Shown here: piece by piece, positions 1 through 11,323 of the stretch | Layout: each line of letters starts with the position of its first letter | Numbering within the stretch: the stretch's first letter is position 1 | DNA from: Pseudomaricurvus sp. HS19 | Lineage (GTDB): Bacteria > Pseudomonadota > Gammaproteobacteria > Pseudomonadales > Cellvibrionaceae | NCBI RefSeq assembly: GCF_009857815.1 | Contig: NZ_WVVW01000001.1 | Location: forward strand, 496,001-560,000 | Direction of reading: 5' to 3' | DNA length: 64,000 bases | The notes under the pieces: model-generated | What the model was told of the DNA's origin: nothing | What the model saw: the letters and a program-made list of their open reading frames with translations, nothing else | Databases searched by the model: none | Program-made: the position numbers and the translations under genes

Positions 1-541
1 GGTTATGGATGAGTACGGCATCAAGCACGGCCACGTTGAGACCGTACACGCCTACACCAACGACCAGAACCTGATCGACAATTACCACAAGGGTGAGCGT
101 CGTGGTCGCAGTGCAGCCCTGAACATGGTGATCACCGAGACCGGTGCTGCCAAGGCGGTTTCCAAGGCTCTGCCTGAGCTGAAGGGCAAGCTGACCGGTA
201 ACGCCATCCGTGTACCGACGCCGAATGTCTCCATGGCCATTCTCAACCTGCAGCTGGAGAAAGAGACCACAGTTGAGGCGCTTAACGACTACATGCGTGA
301 AACCGCACTGTACTCGCCGCTGCAGCAGCAGATCGACTTCACCAACTCCCCGGAAGTGGTGTCCACCGATTTCGTCGGCTCCCGTCACGCCTGTGTGTTT
401 GACTCCAAGGCCACCATCGTTGACGGCACCTCGGCAGTGCTCTACTGCTGGTACGACAATGAGTTCGGTTACAGCTGCCAGGTGGTGCGCTGCCTGGAAG
501 ATATGTGTGGCGTACACTACGACATGTACCCGAAGCGCTGA
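1..541 (+). CDS. gap: Glyceraldehyde-3-phosphate dehydrogenase, C-terminal part (5' end outside window)
   Basis: Catalytic-domain half of a phosphorylating GAPDH, which converts glyceraldehyde-3-phosphate to 1,3-bisphosphoglycerate in glycolysis/gluconeogenesis. The frame is open from the first base, so the gene is cut by the window edge and the catalytic Cys lies upstream. Visible signatures are TVHAYTNDQNLID after the missing active site, the RGRSAALNMV phosphate-binding stretch, TGAAKAV and the closing WYDNEFGYS. The C-terminus (CGVHYDMYPKR) and the divergent core resemble the long (about 460-480 aa) GAPDH of Pseudomonas that also sits next to the nqr operon, rather than the short GapA. 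A strong intrinsic terminator follows 23 bases after the stop, separating it from nqr. Family call is firm; the subtype is inferred from sequence and neighbourhood. Confidence 0.93.
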   Translation, partial: VMDEYGIKHGHVETVHAYTNDQNLIDNYHKGERRGRSAALNMVITETGAAKAVSKALPELKGKLTGNAIRVPTPNVSMAILNLQLEKETTVEALNDYMRETALYSPLQQQIDFTNSPEVVSTDFVGSRHACVFDSKATIVDGTSAVLYCWYDNEFGYSCQVVRCLEDMCGVHYDMYPKR

Positions 542-563
542 GTCCAGCCGCTTCCGCGCTCTG

Positions 564-589
564 AAAAGCTGCCTCCGGGCAGCTTTTTT
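564..589 (+). terminator. Intrinsic terminator of gap
   Basis: Perfect 10-bp stem AAAAGCTGCC / GGCAGCTTTT with a TCCG tetraloop, ending in a run of six T. It starts 22 bases after the gap stop codon. Confidence 0.93.
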
Positions 590-660
590 GTCTCTGGCTG
601 AGCCCTGTACGCATCGGCCGATATTTGTTCATGAGTCCCTTGCAGGACTGTCATTGCGCT

Positions 661-676
661 TTAGACAAAAGTCTAA
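661..676. repeat. Inverted repeat upstream of the nqr promoter
   Basis: TTAGAC-AAAA-GTCTAA, a 6-4-6 perfect palindrome about 60 bases before the candidate -35. It could be a regulator site or chance; nothing else supports a function. Confidence 0.35.
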
Positions 677-734
677 CAGCTTGAGTTAAAAGGGGGTTTT
701 TGGCAGGAATTTGGCCGAAATCCCCAACAATCTC

Positions 735-763
735 TGGTCAGATTTGGCTGCCATCTTTATAAT
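735..763 (+). promoter_or_regulatory. Candidate sigma-70 promoter for the nqr operon
   Basis: TGGTCA (735-740), a 17-base spacer and a perfect TATAAT (758-763). It lies in the 527-base gap between gap and nqrA and would give a leader of about 300 bases. The -35 matches consensus at 4 of 6 bases. No better pair was seen closer to nqrA; an isolated TAGAAT at 860-865 has no recognisable -35. Confidence 0.5.
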
Positions 764-926
764 TGCCGCGGTTAATTTTGGGGTGTCGCCGTTTGCCTGG
801 AAATAGGTGCGCGGGGTCTGAGGGTGTCTGGCAGAGAGATATCCAGCTCAGATCGTCGATAGAATCCGGCCGGTGTCACCCGTCAGCCTGATGCAAATTT
901 AAACGTCTTTGACTCACCAGCGGTGC

Positions 927-946
927 CGAACGGTTGCGAACGGTCG
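927..946. repeat. Tandem 10-bp direct repeat in the nqrA leader
   Basis: CGAACGGTtg followed directly by CGAACGGTcg: two copies of an 8-base unit at a 10-base period, so both lie on the same face of the helix. Located about 125 bases before the nqrA start, within the long leader/promoter region. Confidence 0.45.
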
Positions 947-1011
947 TGATCAGGTCTCGAACACCCTCTGTCCTCATGCGTCATGCGATCAGGCTGGCCA
1001 CAGAAAAATAA

Positions 1012-2412
<1,401 letters not shown>

Positions 2413-2415
2413 GGC

Positions 2416-3609
2416 ATGGGTTTACGTGCTTTTCTGGACAGTATTGAGCCGCACTTCCACAAGGGTGGCAAATACGAAAACTTCTATGCCTTGTTCGAGG
2501 CCGTTGACACTGCCCTGTACCGTCCCGGTGACGTGACCCGTGGCAGCTCTCACGTGCGCGACGGTATTGATCTGAAGCGCATCATGATCACGGTCTGGGT
2601 CTGTACCTTCCCGGCCATGTTCTACGGTATGTACAACGTCGGCTGGCAGGCCAACACCGGCATGGCCTCCCTGGGCCTGACCGAGATTGGCAACTGGCGT
2701 GACCTGTTTATCAGCAGCTTTGACCCCAACAGCATCCTGGCCTGTTTCTGGCACGGTGCGCTGTACTTCCTGCCTATCTACCTGACCACATTTATCGTGG
2801 GCGGTTTCTGGGAAGTGCTGTTTGCGGCCAAGCGCGGCCACGAAGTGAACGAAGGCTTCTTTGTTACCTCCGTGCTGTTCGCCCTGATCTGTCCGCCGGA
2901 CGTGCCCCTGTGGCAGGTGGCGCTGGGTATCAGCTTCGGTGTGGTAATCGCCAAGGAAGTGTTCGGTGGTACCGGTAAGAACTTCCTCAACCCGGCACTG
3001 GCGGGGCGTGCGTTCCTGTTCTTCGCCTATCCGGCCTCCATGTCCGGTGACACGGTGTGGACTGCGGTTGACGGCTTCAGTGGTGCGACTGCGCTCTCTG
3101 TAGCGGCCACTGAAGGTGTTGTGGGTCTGAGCAACCAGCTGACCTGGATGGATGCGTTCCTCGGTCATATGCAGGGCTCCATTGGTGAAGTCTCCACCCT
3201 GGCTATCCTGTTGGGTGGTGTGGTGCTGGTAGCGATGAAGATCGCGTCCCTGCGCATCATTCTCGGTGTCATGGGTGGCATGATCGTAACCTCACTGCTG
3301 TTCAACGTCCTCGGTGATGCGACCAGCAATCCGATGATGGCACTGCCCTGGACCTGGCATCTGGTAATCGGCGGCTTCGCTTTCGGTATGGTGTTTATGG
3401 CGACGGATCCGGTATCCGCTTCCATGACCAATGCCGGCAAGTGGTGGTTCGGCGCTCTTATCGGATTTATGGTGGTGGTAATTCGTGTAGTAAACCCGGC
3501 CTTCCCGGAAGGCATGATGTTGGCGATCCTGTTTGCCAACCTGTTTGCGCCACTGATTGACCACTTCGTTGTTCAGGCGAACGTTAAGCGGAGGTTGGCA
3601 CGTGTCTAA
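2416..3609 (+). CDS. nqrB: Na+-NQR subunit B (covalent FMN, membrane)
   Basis: Polytopic inner-membrane subunit that carries covalently bound FMN and riboflavin and forms much of the Na+ path. The flavin attachment motif SGAT is present, with Thr225 as the expected FMN-phosphothreonine. The sequence is a series of hydrophobic helices (for example [16 protein letters not shown] and the [16 protein letters not shown] region, both typical of NqrB). 397 aa, within family range. A strong ribosome site (AAGGAGG) overlaps the end of nqrA, and the last bases overlap the start of nqrC. ApbE encoded downstream would attach the FMN. Confidence 0.97.
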   Translation: MGLRAFLDSIEPHFHKGGKYENFYALFEAVDTALYRPGDVTRGSSHVRDGIDLKRIMITVWVCTFPAMFYGMYNVGWQANTGMASLGLTEIGNWRDLFISSFDPNSILACFWHGALYFLPIYLTTFIVGGFWEVLFAAKRGHEVNEGFFVTSVLFALICPPDVPLWQVALGISFGVVIAKEVFGGTGKNFLNPALAGRAFLFFAYPASMSGDTVWTAVDGFSGATALSVAATEGVVGLSNQLTWMDAFLGHMQGSIGEVSTLAILLGGVVLVAMKIASLRIILGVMGGMIVTSLLFNVLGDATSNPMMALPWTWHLVIGGFAFGMVFMATDPVSASMTNAGKWWFGALIGFMVVVIRVVNPAFPEGMMLAILFANLFAPLIDHFVVQANVKRRLARV

Positions 3610-4366
3610 CGATACTGTAGGAAAAACCGTTGGTGTCGCGCTGGCACTCTGTATTGTCTGCTCCGTGGTGGTATCCACTGCGGCGGTCATGCTCAAACCC
3701 GCGCAGGTGGCCAACAAAGAAGTGGACTTCAAGCGCAACATTCTGGCGGCTGCCGGTATGTTGGATCCAGGCAAGAAGGTAGAAGATCAGTTTTCTGCCA
3801 TCACCACCAAACTGGTGGATATGGAGAGCGGTACCTTTACCGATCTGCCCGGTGGTCCTGAAGCCTATGACCAGCGCAAGGCCTCCAAGGATCCGGCGCT
3901 GTCCACCAAGCTGCCGGCTAACCTGGATGTGGCCAAGATCAAGCGTCGCGCCAATGTGGCCGAGATCTATGTGGTAGAGAAGGAAGGCAAGATTGAAACT
4001 GTCATCCTGCCGATCAAAGGCTATGGTCTTTGGTCCACTCTCTATGGCTTCCTGGCCCTGGGCCCGGACCTGAATACGGTGGTTGGTCTCGGTTTCTACG
4101 AGCATGCCGAAACCCCCGGTCTCGGTGGTGAAGTGGACAATCCCAACTGGAAAGCCCTTTGGGTGGGCAAAAAGGCCTATACCGACGAAGGCAAAGTGGG
4201 CCTGACTGTCGTCAAGGGGCAGGCCCCTGCGGGCTCCGATCACCAGGTTGACGGCTTGTCCGGTGCCACTCTGACCAGCAAGGGCGTCGATAACCTGATT
4301 CACTTCTGGCTGAGTGAGCAGGGCTACGCCAAGTTCCTGAGCAATCTCAAGAATGGGGAGGCTTAA
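3602..4366 (+). CDS. nqrC: Na+-NQR subunit C (covalent FMN)
   Basis: Membrane-anchored periplasmic subunit with a second covalent FMN, part of the electron path in Na+-NQR. The FMN motif SGAT is present in [13 protein letters not shown], with Thr223 as the modified residue. There is one N-terminal membrane helix ([15 protein letters not shown]) and an FMN-binding domain behind it. I chose the GTG at 3602: GGAGG sits 7 bases before it, and it overlaps the nqrB stop by 8 bases, suggesting translational coupling. An in-frame start further upstream would lie inside nqrB and lacks support. 254 aa. Confidence 0.95.
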   Translation: MSNDTVGKTVGVALALCIVCSVVVSTAAVMLKPAQVANKEVDFKRNILAAAGMLDPGKKVEDQFSAITTKLVDMESGTFTDLPGGPEAYDQRKASKDPALSTKLPANLDVAKIKRRANVAEIYVVEKEGKIETVILPIKGYGLWSTLYGFLALGPDLNTVVGLGFYEHAETPGLGGEVDNPNWKALWVGKKAYTDEGKVGLTVVKGQAPAGSDHQVDGLSGATLTSKGVDNLIHFWLSEQGYAKFLSNLKNGEA

Positions 4367-4368
4367 TC

Positions 4369-5022
4369 ATGAAAGTGAAAGAGCTACTGTTTAAACCGGT
4401 ATTTGAAAACAACCCCATTGCGCTGCAGATTCTCGGGATCTGTTCTGCACTGGCGGTTACCAGCTCGCTGAAGGTCACACTGGTTATGTGTGTGGCACTT
4501 ACGGCCGTAACAGCGTTTTCCAACCTGTTCGTCTCCCTGGTGCGTAACCACGCGCCGGGCAGTATCCGCATCATTATCCAGATGACCATTATTGCCTCCC
4601 TGGTAATTGTGGTGGACCAGATCCTGAAAGCGGTGGCCTATGACATCAGCAAGCAGTTGTCGGTCTTCGTCGGTCTGATCATTACCAACTGTATCGTGAT
4701 GGGGCGCGCCGAAGCCTTCGCCATGAAGAATCCGCCGGTGGCGAGTTTCATGGACGGTATCGGTAACGGACTGGGCTACAGTGCCATGCTGATTGCTCTG
4801 GGTGTCACCCGTGAGCTGTTTGGCTCCGGCAAGCTGCTGGGCTTTGAGATCCTGCCTCTGGCCACCGATGGCGGCTGGTACGTCTCCAACGGTCTGTTGC
4901 TGCTGCCACCGAGTGCGTTCTTCCTTATTGGTCTGTTCATCTGGGCCTTGCGCAGCTGGAAACCGGCTCAGCAGGAAGCCGCTGAATTCAAGATCTGTCC
5001 CAACACAGCGAAGGAGGCTTAA
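4369..5022 (+). CDS. nqrD: Na+-NQR subunit D
   Basis: Integral membrane subunit with six predicted helices, homologous to NqrE and arranged in inverted topology. The two proteins jointly hold a membrane-embedded 2Fe-2S centre. The expected ligands are visible as Cys25 ([10 protein letters not shown]) and Cys108 ([13 protein letters not shown]). 217 aa. The start follows a GGGGAGG site and comes 2 bases after the nqrC stop; nqrE follows after 3 bases. Confidence 0.96.
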   Translation: MKVKELLFKPVFENNPIALQILGICSALAVTSSLKVTLVMCVALTAVTAFSNLFVSLVRNHAPGSIRIIIQMTIIASLVIVVDQILKAVAYDISKQLSVFVGLIITNCIVMGRAEAFAMKNPPVASFMDGIGNGLGYSAMLIALGVTRELFGSGKLLGFEILPLATDGGWYVSNGLLLLPPSAFFLIGLFIWALRSWKPAQQEAAEFKICPNTAKEA

Positions 5023-5025
5023 TCC

Positions 5026-5634
5026 ATGGAACATTATTTAAGCCTGTTTGTCCGGGCCATCTTTATTGAAAACATGGCGCTGGCCTTCTTCCTGGGGATG
5101 TGTACCTTCCTGGCGATTTCCAAGAAGGTGGACGCGGCTCTGGGTCTGGGTATTGCGGTTACCGTGGTACTGGGTATTACTGTGCCGGTGAACAACCTGC
5201 TCTATACCTACCTGCTTGCAGATGGTGCATTGGCGTGGGCCGGTTTGCCGGATGTAGACCTGAGCTTCCTGGGCCTGATCACCTACATTGGTGTTATCGC
5301 TGCAATCGTGCAGATCCTGGAGATGGTGCTGGATAAGTACGTACCGGCTCTGTACAACGCCCTGGGTGTGTTCCTGCCGCTGATTACCGTGAACTGTGCC
5401 ATCATGGGTGGCTCACTGTTCATGGTGGAGCGCGACTACAACCTGGGCGAGTCCACAGTCTATGGTCTGGGTGCCGGTATCGGCTGGGCACTGGCGATTA
5501 CCGCTCTGGCCGGTATTCGCGAGAAGATGAAATACAGTGATATTCCTGCAGGTCTGCAAGGCCTGGGTATCACCTTTATCACCGTTGGTCTGATGTCGCT
5601 TGGCTTCATGTCCTTCGGTGGTATTGATCTGTAA
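5026..5634 (+). CDS. nqrE: Na+-NQR subunit E
   Basis: Membrane partner of NqrD in the Na+ pump. Iron-sulfur ligand cysteines are Cys26 ([12 protein letters not shown]) and Cys124 ([10 protein letters not shown]). The sequence is strongly hydrophobic, with six likely helices, and 202 aa matches the family (about 198). The ribosome site AAGGAGG lies inside the end of nqrD. Position and order nqrD-nqrE-nqrF are canonical. Confidence 0.97.
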   Translation: MEHYLSLFVRAIFIENMALAFFLGMCTFLAISKKVDAALGLGIAVTVVLGITVPVNNLLYTYLLADGALAWAGLPDVDLSFLGLITYIGVIAAIVQILEMVLDKYVPALYNALGVFLPLITVNCAIMGGSLFMVERDYNLGESTVYGLGAGIGWALAITALAGIREKMKYSDIPAGLQGLGITFITVGLMSLGFMSFGGIDL

Positions 5635-5655
5635 CGCAGCGGGGTATTACGACAG

Positions 5656-6879
5656 ATGAATATTACGATCGTATTAGGTGTCGCGATGTTTACCGGCATC
5701 GTGCTCGCGCTGGTGGCAGTGATTCTCAGTGCGCGCGCCAAGCTGGTAAGCAGCGGTGATGTAAACATCCTTATTAACAATGAAAAGACCCTGACTGTGC
5801 CTGCCGGTGGCAAGCTGCTGCAGACCCTGGCTGAAGGCGGCTTGTTCCTGCCTTCCGCTTGTGGCGGCGGTGGCAGCTGTGCCCAGTGCAAGTGTGTGGT
5901 GGAAGAGGGGGGCGGTTCCATGCTGCCTACCGAAGAGGGTCATTTCACCAAGCGTGACGCGGCTGAAGGCTGGCGTCTCTCCTGCCAGGTACCTGTTAAG
6001 CAGGACATGAAGATCGAAGTGCCTGAAGAGGTGTTCGGTGTTAAGCAGTGGGAATGCACCGTTGAGTCCAACCCCAACGTTGCCACCTTCATTAAAGAGC
6101 TGACCCTGCGTCTGCCAGAAGGTGAGAACGTTGACTTCCGTGCTGGCGGTTACGTGCAGCTGGAAGCACCTGCTCATCACATCAAGTACGCTGACTTCGA
6201 TATCGAGGAAGAGTACCGCGGTGACTGGGAGCGTTTTGGTTTCTTCAATATTGAGTCCAAGGTGGACGAGCCGGTGATCCGAGCCTACTCCATGGCCAAT
6301 TATCCGGAAGAGAAGGGCCTGGTTAAGTTCAATATCCGTATCGCCACGCCGCCTCCCGGTTCCCAGGGTATTCCGGCCGGACAGATGTCGTCCTACGTCT
6401 TCAGTTTGAAGCCAGGTGACAAGATCACGGTATACGGACCCTTCGGTGAGTTCTTTGCCAAGGATACCGACGCCGAGATGGTGTTTGTGGGTGGTGGTGC
6501 CGGTATGGCGCCAATGCGCTCCCACATCTTTGACCAGCTCAAGCGTCTGAACTCTACGCGCAAGATGTCTTTCTGGTACGGAGCCCGTTCCCTGCGTGAG
6601 ATGTTCTACCAGGATGAGTACGATCAGCTGGCTTCCGAAAACGAGAACTTCCAGTGGCATGTTGCCCTGTCTGATCCCCAGCCAGAGGACAACTGGAACG
6701 GTCTCACCGGTTTCATCCACAACGTGCTCTTCGAAGAGTACCTGAAGGATCACCCGGCGCCGGAAGATTGTGAGTTCTACATGTGTGGACCACCCATGAT
6801 GACCGCAGCGGTAATCAAGATGCTGAAGGATCTGGGTGTTGAGGATGAGAACATTCTGCTGGACGACTTTGGCGGCTAA
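5656..6879 (+). CDS. nqrF: Na+-NQR subunit F (NADH dehydrogenase, 2Fe-2S and FAD)
   Basis: Electron-input subunit: oxidises NADH through FAD and passes electrons to a 2Fe-2S centre. An N-terminal membrane anchor (residues about 5-25) is followed by a plant-type ferredoxin domain with Cys69, Cys75, Cys78 and Cys110 ([13 protein letters not shown] and RLSCQ). Next come the FAD-binding RAYSMAN motif and an NAD-binding region with [13 protein letters not shown] and YMCGPPMM. 407 aa, the usual length. Last of the six structural genes; apbE starts 8 bases later. Confidence 0.97.
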   Translation: MNITIVLGVAMFTGIVLALVAVILSARAKLVSSGDVNILINNEKTLTVPAGGKLLQTLAEGGLFLPSACGGGGSCAQCKCVVEEGGGSMLPTEEGHFTKRDAAEGWRLSCQVPVKQDMKIEVPEEVFGVKQWECTVESNPNVATFIKELTLRLPEGENVDFRAGGYVQLEAPAHHIKYADFDIEEEYRGDWERFGFFNIESKVDEPVIRAYSMANYPEEKGLVKFNIRIATPPPGSQGIPAGQMSSYVFSLKPGDKITVYGPFGEFFAKDTDAEMVFVGGGAGMAPMRSHIFDQLKRLNSTRKMSFWYGARSLREMFYQDEYDQLASENENFQWHVALSDPQPEDNWNGLTGFIHNVLFEEYLKDHPAPEDCEFYMCGPPMMTAAVIKMLKDLGVEDENILLDDFGG

Positions 6880-6887
6880 GGGCAGTC

Positions 6888-7949
6888 ATGTTGTTGAGTA
6901 GAGAACTCTCCGGAATGAGGTCAGCAGTGCTGGCCTCATTTTGTTTCTGCCTGTTTCTGGTGGTCGGTTGCGCTCCGCAACCGGAGACCTTTGCCAACAA
7001 ATTCTCTGGTGCCACCATGGGTACCAGCTATCACATTACGCTGGTGACCGATGAAGCCCTTGCTGGCTCAGACATCGCAGAGGTTCAAAAAGCGATTGAT
7101 GAGCGGTTGGCTGCGGTCAACCAGAGCATGTCCACCTACATCGCTGACTCCGAGATCAACCAGCTGCACAGCACTGCTCTCAATGAGTGGCACCCCATAT
7201 CCTCTGAGTTGGGCCGGGTGCTGGCAATCAGTGAGTCGGTGTCGAAGCTGAGCGGCGGGGCGTTTGATATTACCGTCCGGCCCCTGATCGATATGTGGGG
7301 GTTTGGCCCCAAACCTGCATTGGATCAGGTGCCGCCGCAGGCGGAAATCGATACGGCACTGGCAAATGTGGGTTATCAGTACCTGCACCTGCGGCAGGAG
7401 CCCTGGCAGTTACTGCGTGATCGTGACGTGGATATGGACCTGAGTGCGGTGGCCAAGGGCTATGGGGTTGACGTGGTGACGGAGCTGTTGCTGGCAAAGG
7501 GCTATGCTAACCACATGGTGGAAATTGGTGGTGAGTTGCGGCTGGCGGGCCTGAGCCCACGTGGTGAGCCCTGGCGTATCGCGGTGGAAAAACCCCAGGC
7601 CGGTCTGATGCAGAGCGTCTACCGTGCCGTCAGCCTGACCGACACGGGTATGGCGACCTCCGGCGACTATCGCAATTACTTTGAACAGGATGGCGTGCGC
7701 TACAGTCATACGATAGACCCCCGTAGCGGGCAGCCCATCCGTCACGGGCTGGCGTCGGTAACGGTTTTGCATCCCTCTGCGGCCTATGCCGACGCCCTGG
7801 CGACAGCGTTTAACGTCATGGGAGAGGAGCAGGCCCTACTATTGGCGAATAGTGAGGGGATAGCGGCATTGTTTATCATCAGGGACGGTGACGAATTTGT
7901 TGAAATGGCCTCAGAGGCCTTTCAGCCTTATTTGGAACAGCGTGAATAG
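6888..7949 (+). CDS. apbE: FAD:protein FMN transferase (NQR flavinylation), lipoprotein
   Basis: ApbE transfers FMN from FAD onto Thr of the SGAT sites in NqrB and NqrC. The N-terminus carries a lipoprotein signal with lipobox VVGC and Cys28 as the lipidated residue, so the enzyme should work in the periplasm. Family signatures are GATMGTSYHITL near the mature N-terminus, NQSMSTYIADSEI, SAVAKGYGVD and the C-terminal MATSGDYRNYF and HTIDPRSGQP. 353 aa. A second in-frame ATG at 6915 would give a signal peptide 9 residues shorter, so the exact start is open. Its position directly after nqrF ties it to NQR maturation. Confidence 0.95.
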   Translation: MLLSRELSGMRSAVLASFCFCLFLVVGCAPQPETFANKFSGATMGTSYHITLVTDEALAGSDIAEVQKAIDERLAAVNQSMSTYIADSEINQLHSTALNEWHPISSELGRVLAISESVSKLSGGAFDITVRPLIDMWGFGPKPALDQVPPQAEIDTALANVGYQYLHLRQEPWQLLRDRDVDMDLSAVAKGYGVDVVTELLLAKGYANHMVEIGGELRLAGLSPRGEPWRIAVEKPQAGLMQSVYRAVSLTDTGMATSGDYRNYFEQDGVRYSHTIDPRSGQPIRHGLASVTVLHPSAAYADALATAFNVMGEEQALLLANSEGIAALFIIRDGDEFVEMASEAFQPYLEQRE

Positions 7950-7995
7950 CCCGTTCCGGGAGTAGAGAACCCCGTGAATCGCGGGAGGAGTCACT

Positions 7996-8244
7996 ATGCA
8001 AACTTTTATCTTAACTCTGGTCATGTTGCTGCTGTTTGTGGTCTTCATGTCTGTGGGGGTACTGATGGGGCGCAAGCCTCTGAAAGGCTCCTGCGGTGGT
8101 GTGGGCAAGGCGCTTGGCGAAGAGGACTATGTCTGTGATATCTGTGGTGGCGACCCGGATAAATGCGAAGAGCAGTCTGCAGGCAACGGAAAGACGGCGT
8201 CCGGCCAGTCACTGGCCTACGATGCCACCCAAACGGACAAGTAA
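7996..8244 (+). CDS. nqrM: Na+-NQR maturation protein NqrM (DUF539)
   Basis: Small membrane protein needed for assembly of Na+-NQR, probably through delivery of iron to the NqrD/NqrE centre. One N-terminal membrane helix (residues about 3-24) is followed by the MGRKPLKGSCGG signature and four cysteines, Cys33, Cys47, Cys50 and Cys57 (SCGG, CDIC and DKC). 82 aa. It is preceded by GGGAGGAGT and stands between apbE and sthA, the arrangement also seen in Pseudomonas. Confidence 0.93.
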   Translation: MQTFILTLVMLLLFVVFMSVGVLMGRKPLKGSCGGVGKALGEEDYVCDICGGDPDKCEEQSAGNGKTASGQSLAYDATQTDK

Positions 8245-8278
8245 CACAAGCAGTAACTAACGGGGGCACATTGCAGTA

Positions 8279-9679
8279 ATGGCGGAATATTCCTACGACT
8301 TATTGATCATTGGTTCAGGGCCCGGCGGAGATGGCGCAGCCATGTCGGCGGTGAAAAGCGGGCTGAAGGTGGCCATTGTTGAGCGCCCGCAGATGCTTGG
8401 CGGCAATTGTGCTCACAAAGGTACTATCCCATCCAAGTCGCTGCGTCACGCGGTGAAGCAGATTATCCGTTACAACACCCACCCCCTGTTCCGTAATATC
8501 GGTGAGCCCAAGTGGGTGCCGTTTCCCGCGGTACTGAATTCGGCCAACAAAGTAATTCCCAAACAGGTAGAAAATTCCGCCTCCCGCTATGCCCGCAATC
8601 GCATTCGCGTGCACACTGGTGATGCCACATTTGTCACTGCCAACCGGGTTCAGGTGACCCAGGAGAAAGGTGGTGTTAACGAATTTATCACCGCCACCAA
8701 CATTATTATCGCTACCGGCTCACGACCCTACCGCCCGGTGGATGTGAATTTTAACCATCCCCGTGTCTACGACAGCGATACCATCCTCACCATGCAGCAT
8801 ACGCCGCGCAGTATGATTATTTACGGCGCTGGGGTGATTGGCTGTGAATACGCCTCAATCTTCTCCGGCCTGGGTGTAAAAGTTGACCTGATCAACAGCC
8901 GGGAACAGCTGCTCTCCTTCCTGGATGATGAAATCTCCGATGCTCTCAGTTACCACCTGCGGGACGGCGGGGTAACGGTTCGTCATTGCGAGGAGTACGC
9001 GTCGGTGGAGGCCGATGGCAAGAGCGTCACCATGCATCTCAAGTCCGGCAAGCGCATTACCGCCGACGCTTTGCTATGGAGCAATGGCCGTACCGGTAAT
9101 ACTGACACGCTCAACCTGGAGGAGATTGGCCTGCAGGCTGATCACAGGGGGCAGCTGAGTGTTTCCGAGCGCTATGAGACCGAGGTGCCCGGCATTTATG
9201 CCGTTGGCGATGTGATCGGTTGGCCGAGCCTGGCCAGTGCCTCCTATGATCAGGGGCGTGCCTGTGCCAGGGGCATTGCGGGTCTCAGTGTTCGCGCGGT
9301 GGACAACGCGCCTACTGGTATCTACACGCTGCCGGAGATCAGTTCCATCGGTAAAACCGAGCGTGAACTGACGGAGGCCAAGGTGCCCTATGAAGTGGGG
9401 CGCGCCTTCTTCAAAAACACTGCCCGGGCCCAGATCAGTGGCGAGGATGTGGGCATGCTGAAGATCCTGTTTCGGGTCGATACCCTGGAGATCCTGGGTG
9501 TTCACTGCTTCGGTGCGGAAGCCTCTGAAATTATCCACATCGGCGAGGCGATCATGAGCCAGCCGGGAGAGGGCAACAGTATCAAGTTCTTCGTCAAGAA
9601 CACCTTCAATTACCCCACCATGGCCGAAGCCTATCGTAGTGCAGCCCTGAACGGCCTTAATCGGGCGCGGCGCTTCTGA
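8279..9679 (+). CDS. sthA: Soluble pyridine nucleotide transhydrogenase (Si-specific)
   Basis: FAD enzyme that exchanges reducing equivalents between NADPH and NAD+, in the cytoplasm. The Rossmann motif [10 protein letters not shown] lies at residues 12-20. The redox-disulfide region reads [17 protein letters not shown]: only Cys44 is kept and the second Cys is Thr49, which separates SthA from dihydrolipoamide dehydrogenase and glutathione reductase. A second dinucleotide motif ([13 protein letters not shown]) and the FAD motif [13 protein letters not shown] follow. 466 aa. It follows nqrM by 34 bases and balances the NADH drawn by Na+-NQR. Confidence 0.95.
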   Translation: MAEYSYDLLIIGSGPGGDGAAMSAVKSGLKVAIVERPQMLGGNCAHKGTIPSKSLRHAVKQIIRYNTHPLFRNIGEPKWVPFPAVLNSANKVIPKQVENSASRYARNRIRVHTGDATFVTANRVQVTQEKGGVNEFITATNIIIATGSRPYRPVDVNFNHPRVYDSDTILTMQHTPRSMIIYGAGVIGCEYASIFSGLGVKVDLINSREQLLSFLDDEISDALSYHLRDGGVTVRHCEEYASVEADGKSVTMHLKSGKRITADALLWSNGRTGNTDTLNLEEIGLQADHRGQLSVSERYETEVPGIYAVGDVIGWPSLASASYDQGRACARGIAGLSVRAVDNAPTGIYTLPEISSIGKTERELTEAKVPYEVGRAFFKNTARAQISGEDVGMLKILFRVDTLEILGVHCFGAEASEIIHIGEAIMSQPGEGNSIKFFVKNTFNYPTMAEAYRSAALNGLNRARRF

Positions 9680-9911
9680 CGGGCGACAGTGAGCGGTGAC
9701 TGTCCGTATGGGCAGTTGCCGGGACTGGATTACAGGGAAAGTTGCGGGGAAGATAGATTGCTGAACGTGTTACGGGCAGGATGGCAGCAGACGCAGCGGA
9801 GTAGGCTGAATCCCCAGTTGCGGAGCAAGGAGCTTCCGCAAACCGGTGATATCAGTGTGGCACGGGCGTGCCGGAAGCCGACCCAAGGGTGGCCTCAGGA
9901 TTGTTCTGAAC
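9680..9911. other. Intergenic stretch between convergent sthA and ferredoxin
   Basis: No gene is supported; the open frame across it has no family likeness. A small hairpin GACAGT (9685-9690) / ACTGTC (9699-9704) with an 8-base loop lies just after the sthA stop and may help end transcription. Nothing else was seen. Confidence 0.4.
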
Positions 9912-10232
9912 TCAGAACTGGGACTCTGGCAGACGCAGGGTCAGGCCGTCCATATCTTCAGAAACGATGATCTGACAGGCCAGGCGGCTGTTTTCCTGTG
10001 GATCGACAGCCATGTCCAGCAGGTCTTTCTCAACGTCGTCAGCAGCAGGGATCTTGCCTGTCCAGGCGTCGTCAACATAGCAGTGACAGGTTGCGCAGGC
10101 ACAAGCGCCGCCGCAATCACCCAGAATACCGTTGATCATGTTATCCAGCGCAGCCTGCATCAGGTTCTCACCGACGGCAACTTCTACTTCGTGCTCGGTG
10201 CCATTGGCTTCGATGTATTTAATAGTTGGCAT
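9912..10232 (-). CDS. 2Fe-2S ferredoxin, adrenodoxin/terpredoxin type
   Basis: Small electron carrier with the vertebrate/bacterial adrenodoxin-like cluster motif: Cys40-x5-Cys46-x2-Cys49 and Cys86 (CGGACACATCHC and RLACQ). Such ferredoxins usually serve P450s or iron-sulfur assembly. I chose the ATG at 10232 (MPTIKYIEANG), which has GAGG 7 bases before it; the longer frame adds 16 unlikely residues. 106 aa. It stands alone, with no P450 or reductase beside it, so the partner is unknown. The isc genes are not in the window, so I do not call it Fdx of the Isc system. Confidence 0.88.
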   Translation of the reverse strand: MPTIKYIEANGTEHEVEVAVGENLMQAALDNMINGILGDCGGACACATCHCYVDDAWTGKIPAADDVEKDLLDMAVDPQENSRLACQIIVSEDMDGLTLRLPESQF

Positions 10233-10400
10233 AGCAAACCTCGTAATTTCCGGAGCGGCAATATTAGCGGTTTCTGCCACGAGTAAAAAGGTTCAGCGGG
10301 GCAATTTATAGGGTGAAACGGGCATTTTGGAGACGCATGGGGGGCGTTTACAGCTGGATGGAGGGTTTTGCGCCATTCCGGGGGCTGTCTCCGGGCGCCA

Positions 10401-11207
10401 TCAGTGGAAAATATCCGGGTTTTTGGCGCCAATTACACTGAGCAGTGGCTGAAAACTGAACCAGCCTGCCCACTCACAACCTACCAGTTCCCGCGCTGCC
10501 CGCGCCGCCTCCGGGGCGATGGTTTTGGGTGTACCTGCTGCTTCTGCCAGTAACTGGGCCTGGCAGCAGCGGTCCATGGCGATAAACCACCAGACCGCAG
10601 CTTCCACGCTGGTGCCCACTGTCAGCAGGCCATGATTCTGCAGGATGGCTGCCTTGCAGGAGCCCAGTGCCGACGCGATCTGCTCGCCTTCATGGCCATC
10701 CACCACCACGCCGCCGTAATGATCAAACACGACGTGATCCTCATAAAACGCGCAGGCATCCTGGGTAATGGGATCCAGCAGGCGCCCGAGACTGGACCAG
10801 CTTTTCCCGTACAGCGAGTGGGCGTGAGCGGCGGCGATGATATTGGGCCTGGCCCGGTGCAGACAGGAGTGTATGGTAAAGGCGGCGCCGTTAAGCAGGC
10901 CGGAGCCTTCCACCACCTGGCCGGCGTGATTGACCAGCAGCAGGTCAGAGGCCTTGATCTGCTGGAAGGAGACGCCCATGGGGTTTACCCAGAACAGCTC
11001 CGGATGTTCCGGGTCGCGGGCGGTGATGTGGCCGGCCACGCCCTCCTCAAAGCCGAAATGGCCAAACAGGCGGAACGCTGCCGTGAGCATGCGTTTGCGA
11101 TGTTCGCGGACTTCGGCGTGAGTCTTGCCTTCCTGTGCCGGGCTGGCGCTGCGGCCGGCGGTGTTCAGGAGCAGCTTGTTGATGCTGTCAGTATGGCTTT
11201 GAGTCAT
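10401..11207 (-). CDS. Class II aldolase/adducin-family protein
   Basis: Cytoplasmic protein of the AraD/FucA-like fold. Zinc-ligand candidates are the HAHS in IIAAAHAHSLYGK and the later QNHGLLTVG, with HSCLHRARP before them. An N-terminal extension of about 45 residues precedes the domain. I start at the ATG at 11207 (MTQSHTDS), which has GGGGAG 9 bases upstream; the longer frame lacks one. 268 aa. Members with this extension are annotated only as aldolase II superfamily, and the substrate cannot be read from the neighbours. The same family includes non-catalytic adducin-like proteins. Confidence 0.82.
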   Translation of the reverse strand: MTQSHTDSINKLLLNTAGRSASPAQEGKTHAEVREHRKRMLTAAFRLFGHFGFEEGVAGHITARDPEHPELFWVNPMGVSFQQIKASDLLLVNHAGQVVEGSGLLNGAAFTIHSCLHRARPNIIAAAHAHSLYGKSWSSLGRLLDPITQDACAFYEDHVVFDHYGGVVVDGHEGEQIASALGSCKAAILQNHGLLTVGTSVEAAVWWFIAMDRCCQAQLLAEAAGTPKTIAPEAARAARELVGCEWAGWFSFQPLLSVIGAKNPDIFH

Positions 11208-11323
11208 GGGGTACGCTCCCCGAAGATTGGCTATTGTGGCGGGATGGCCAGCGGTGGCTGACAGCACTGCCTCGCCATTTCAGTTAGAATGGGCGCTTTT
11301 CCGTACAAAATCCAGAGGTGGTC

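Noticed and set aside
9689-9970. Open frame between sthA and the ferredoxin
   Set aside because: No ribosome site, low-complexity composition, and it overlaps the minus-strand ferredoxin gene.
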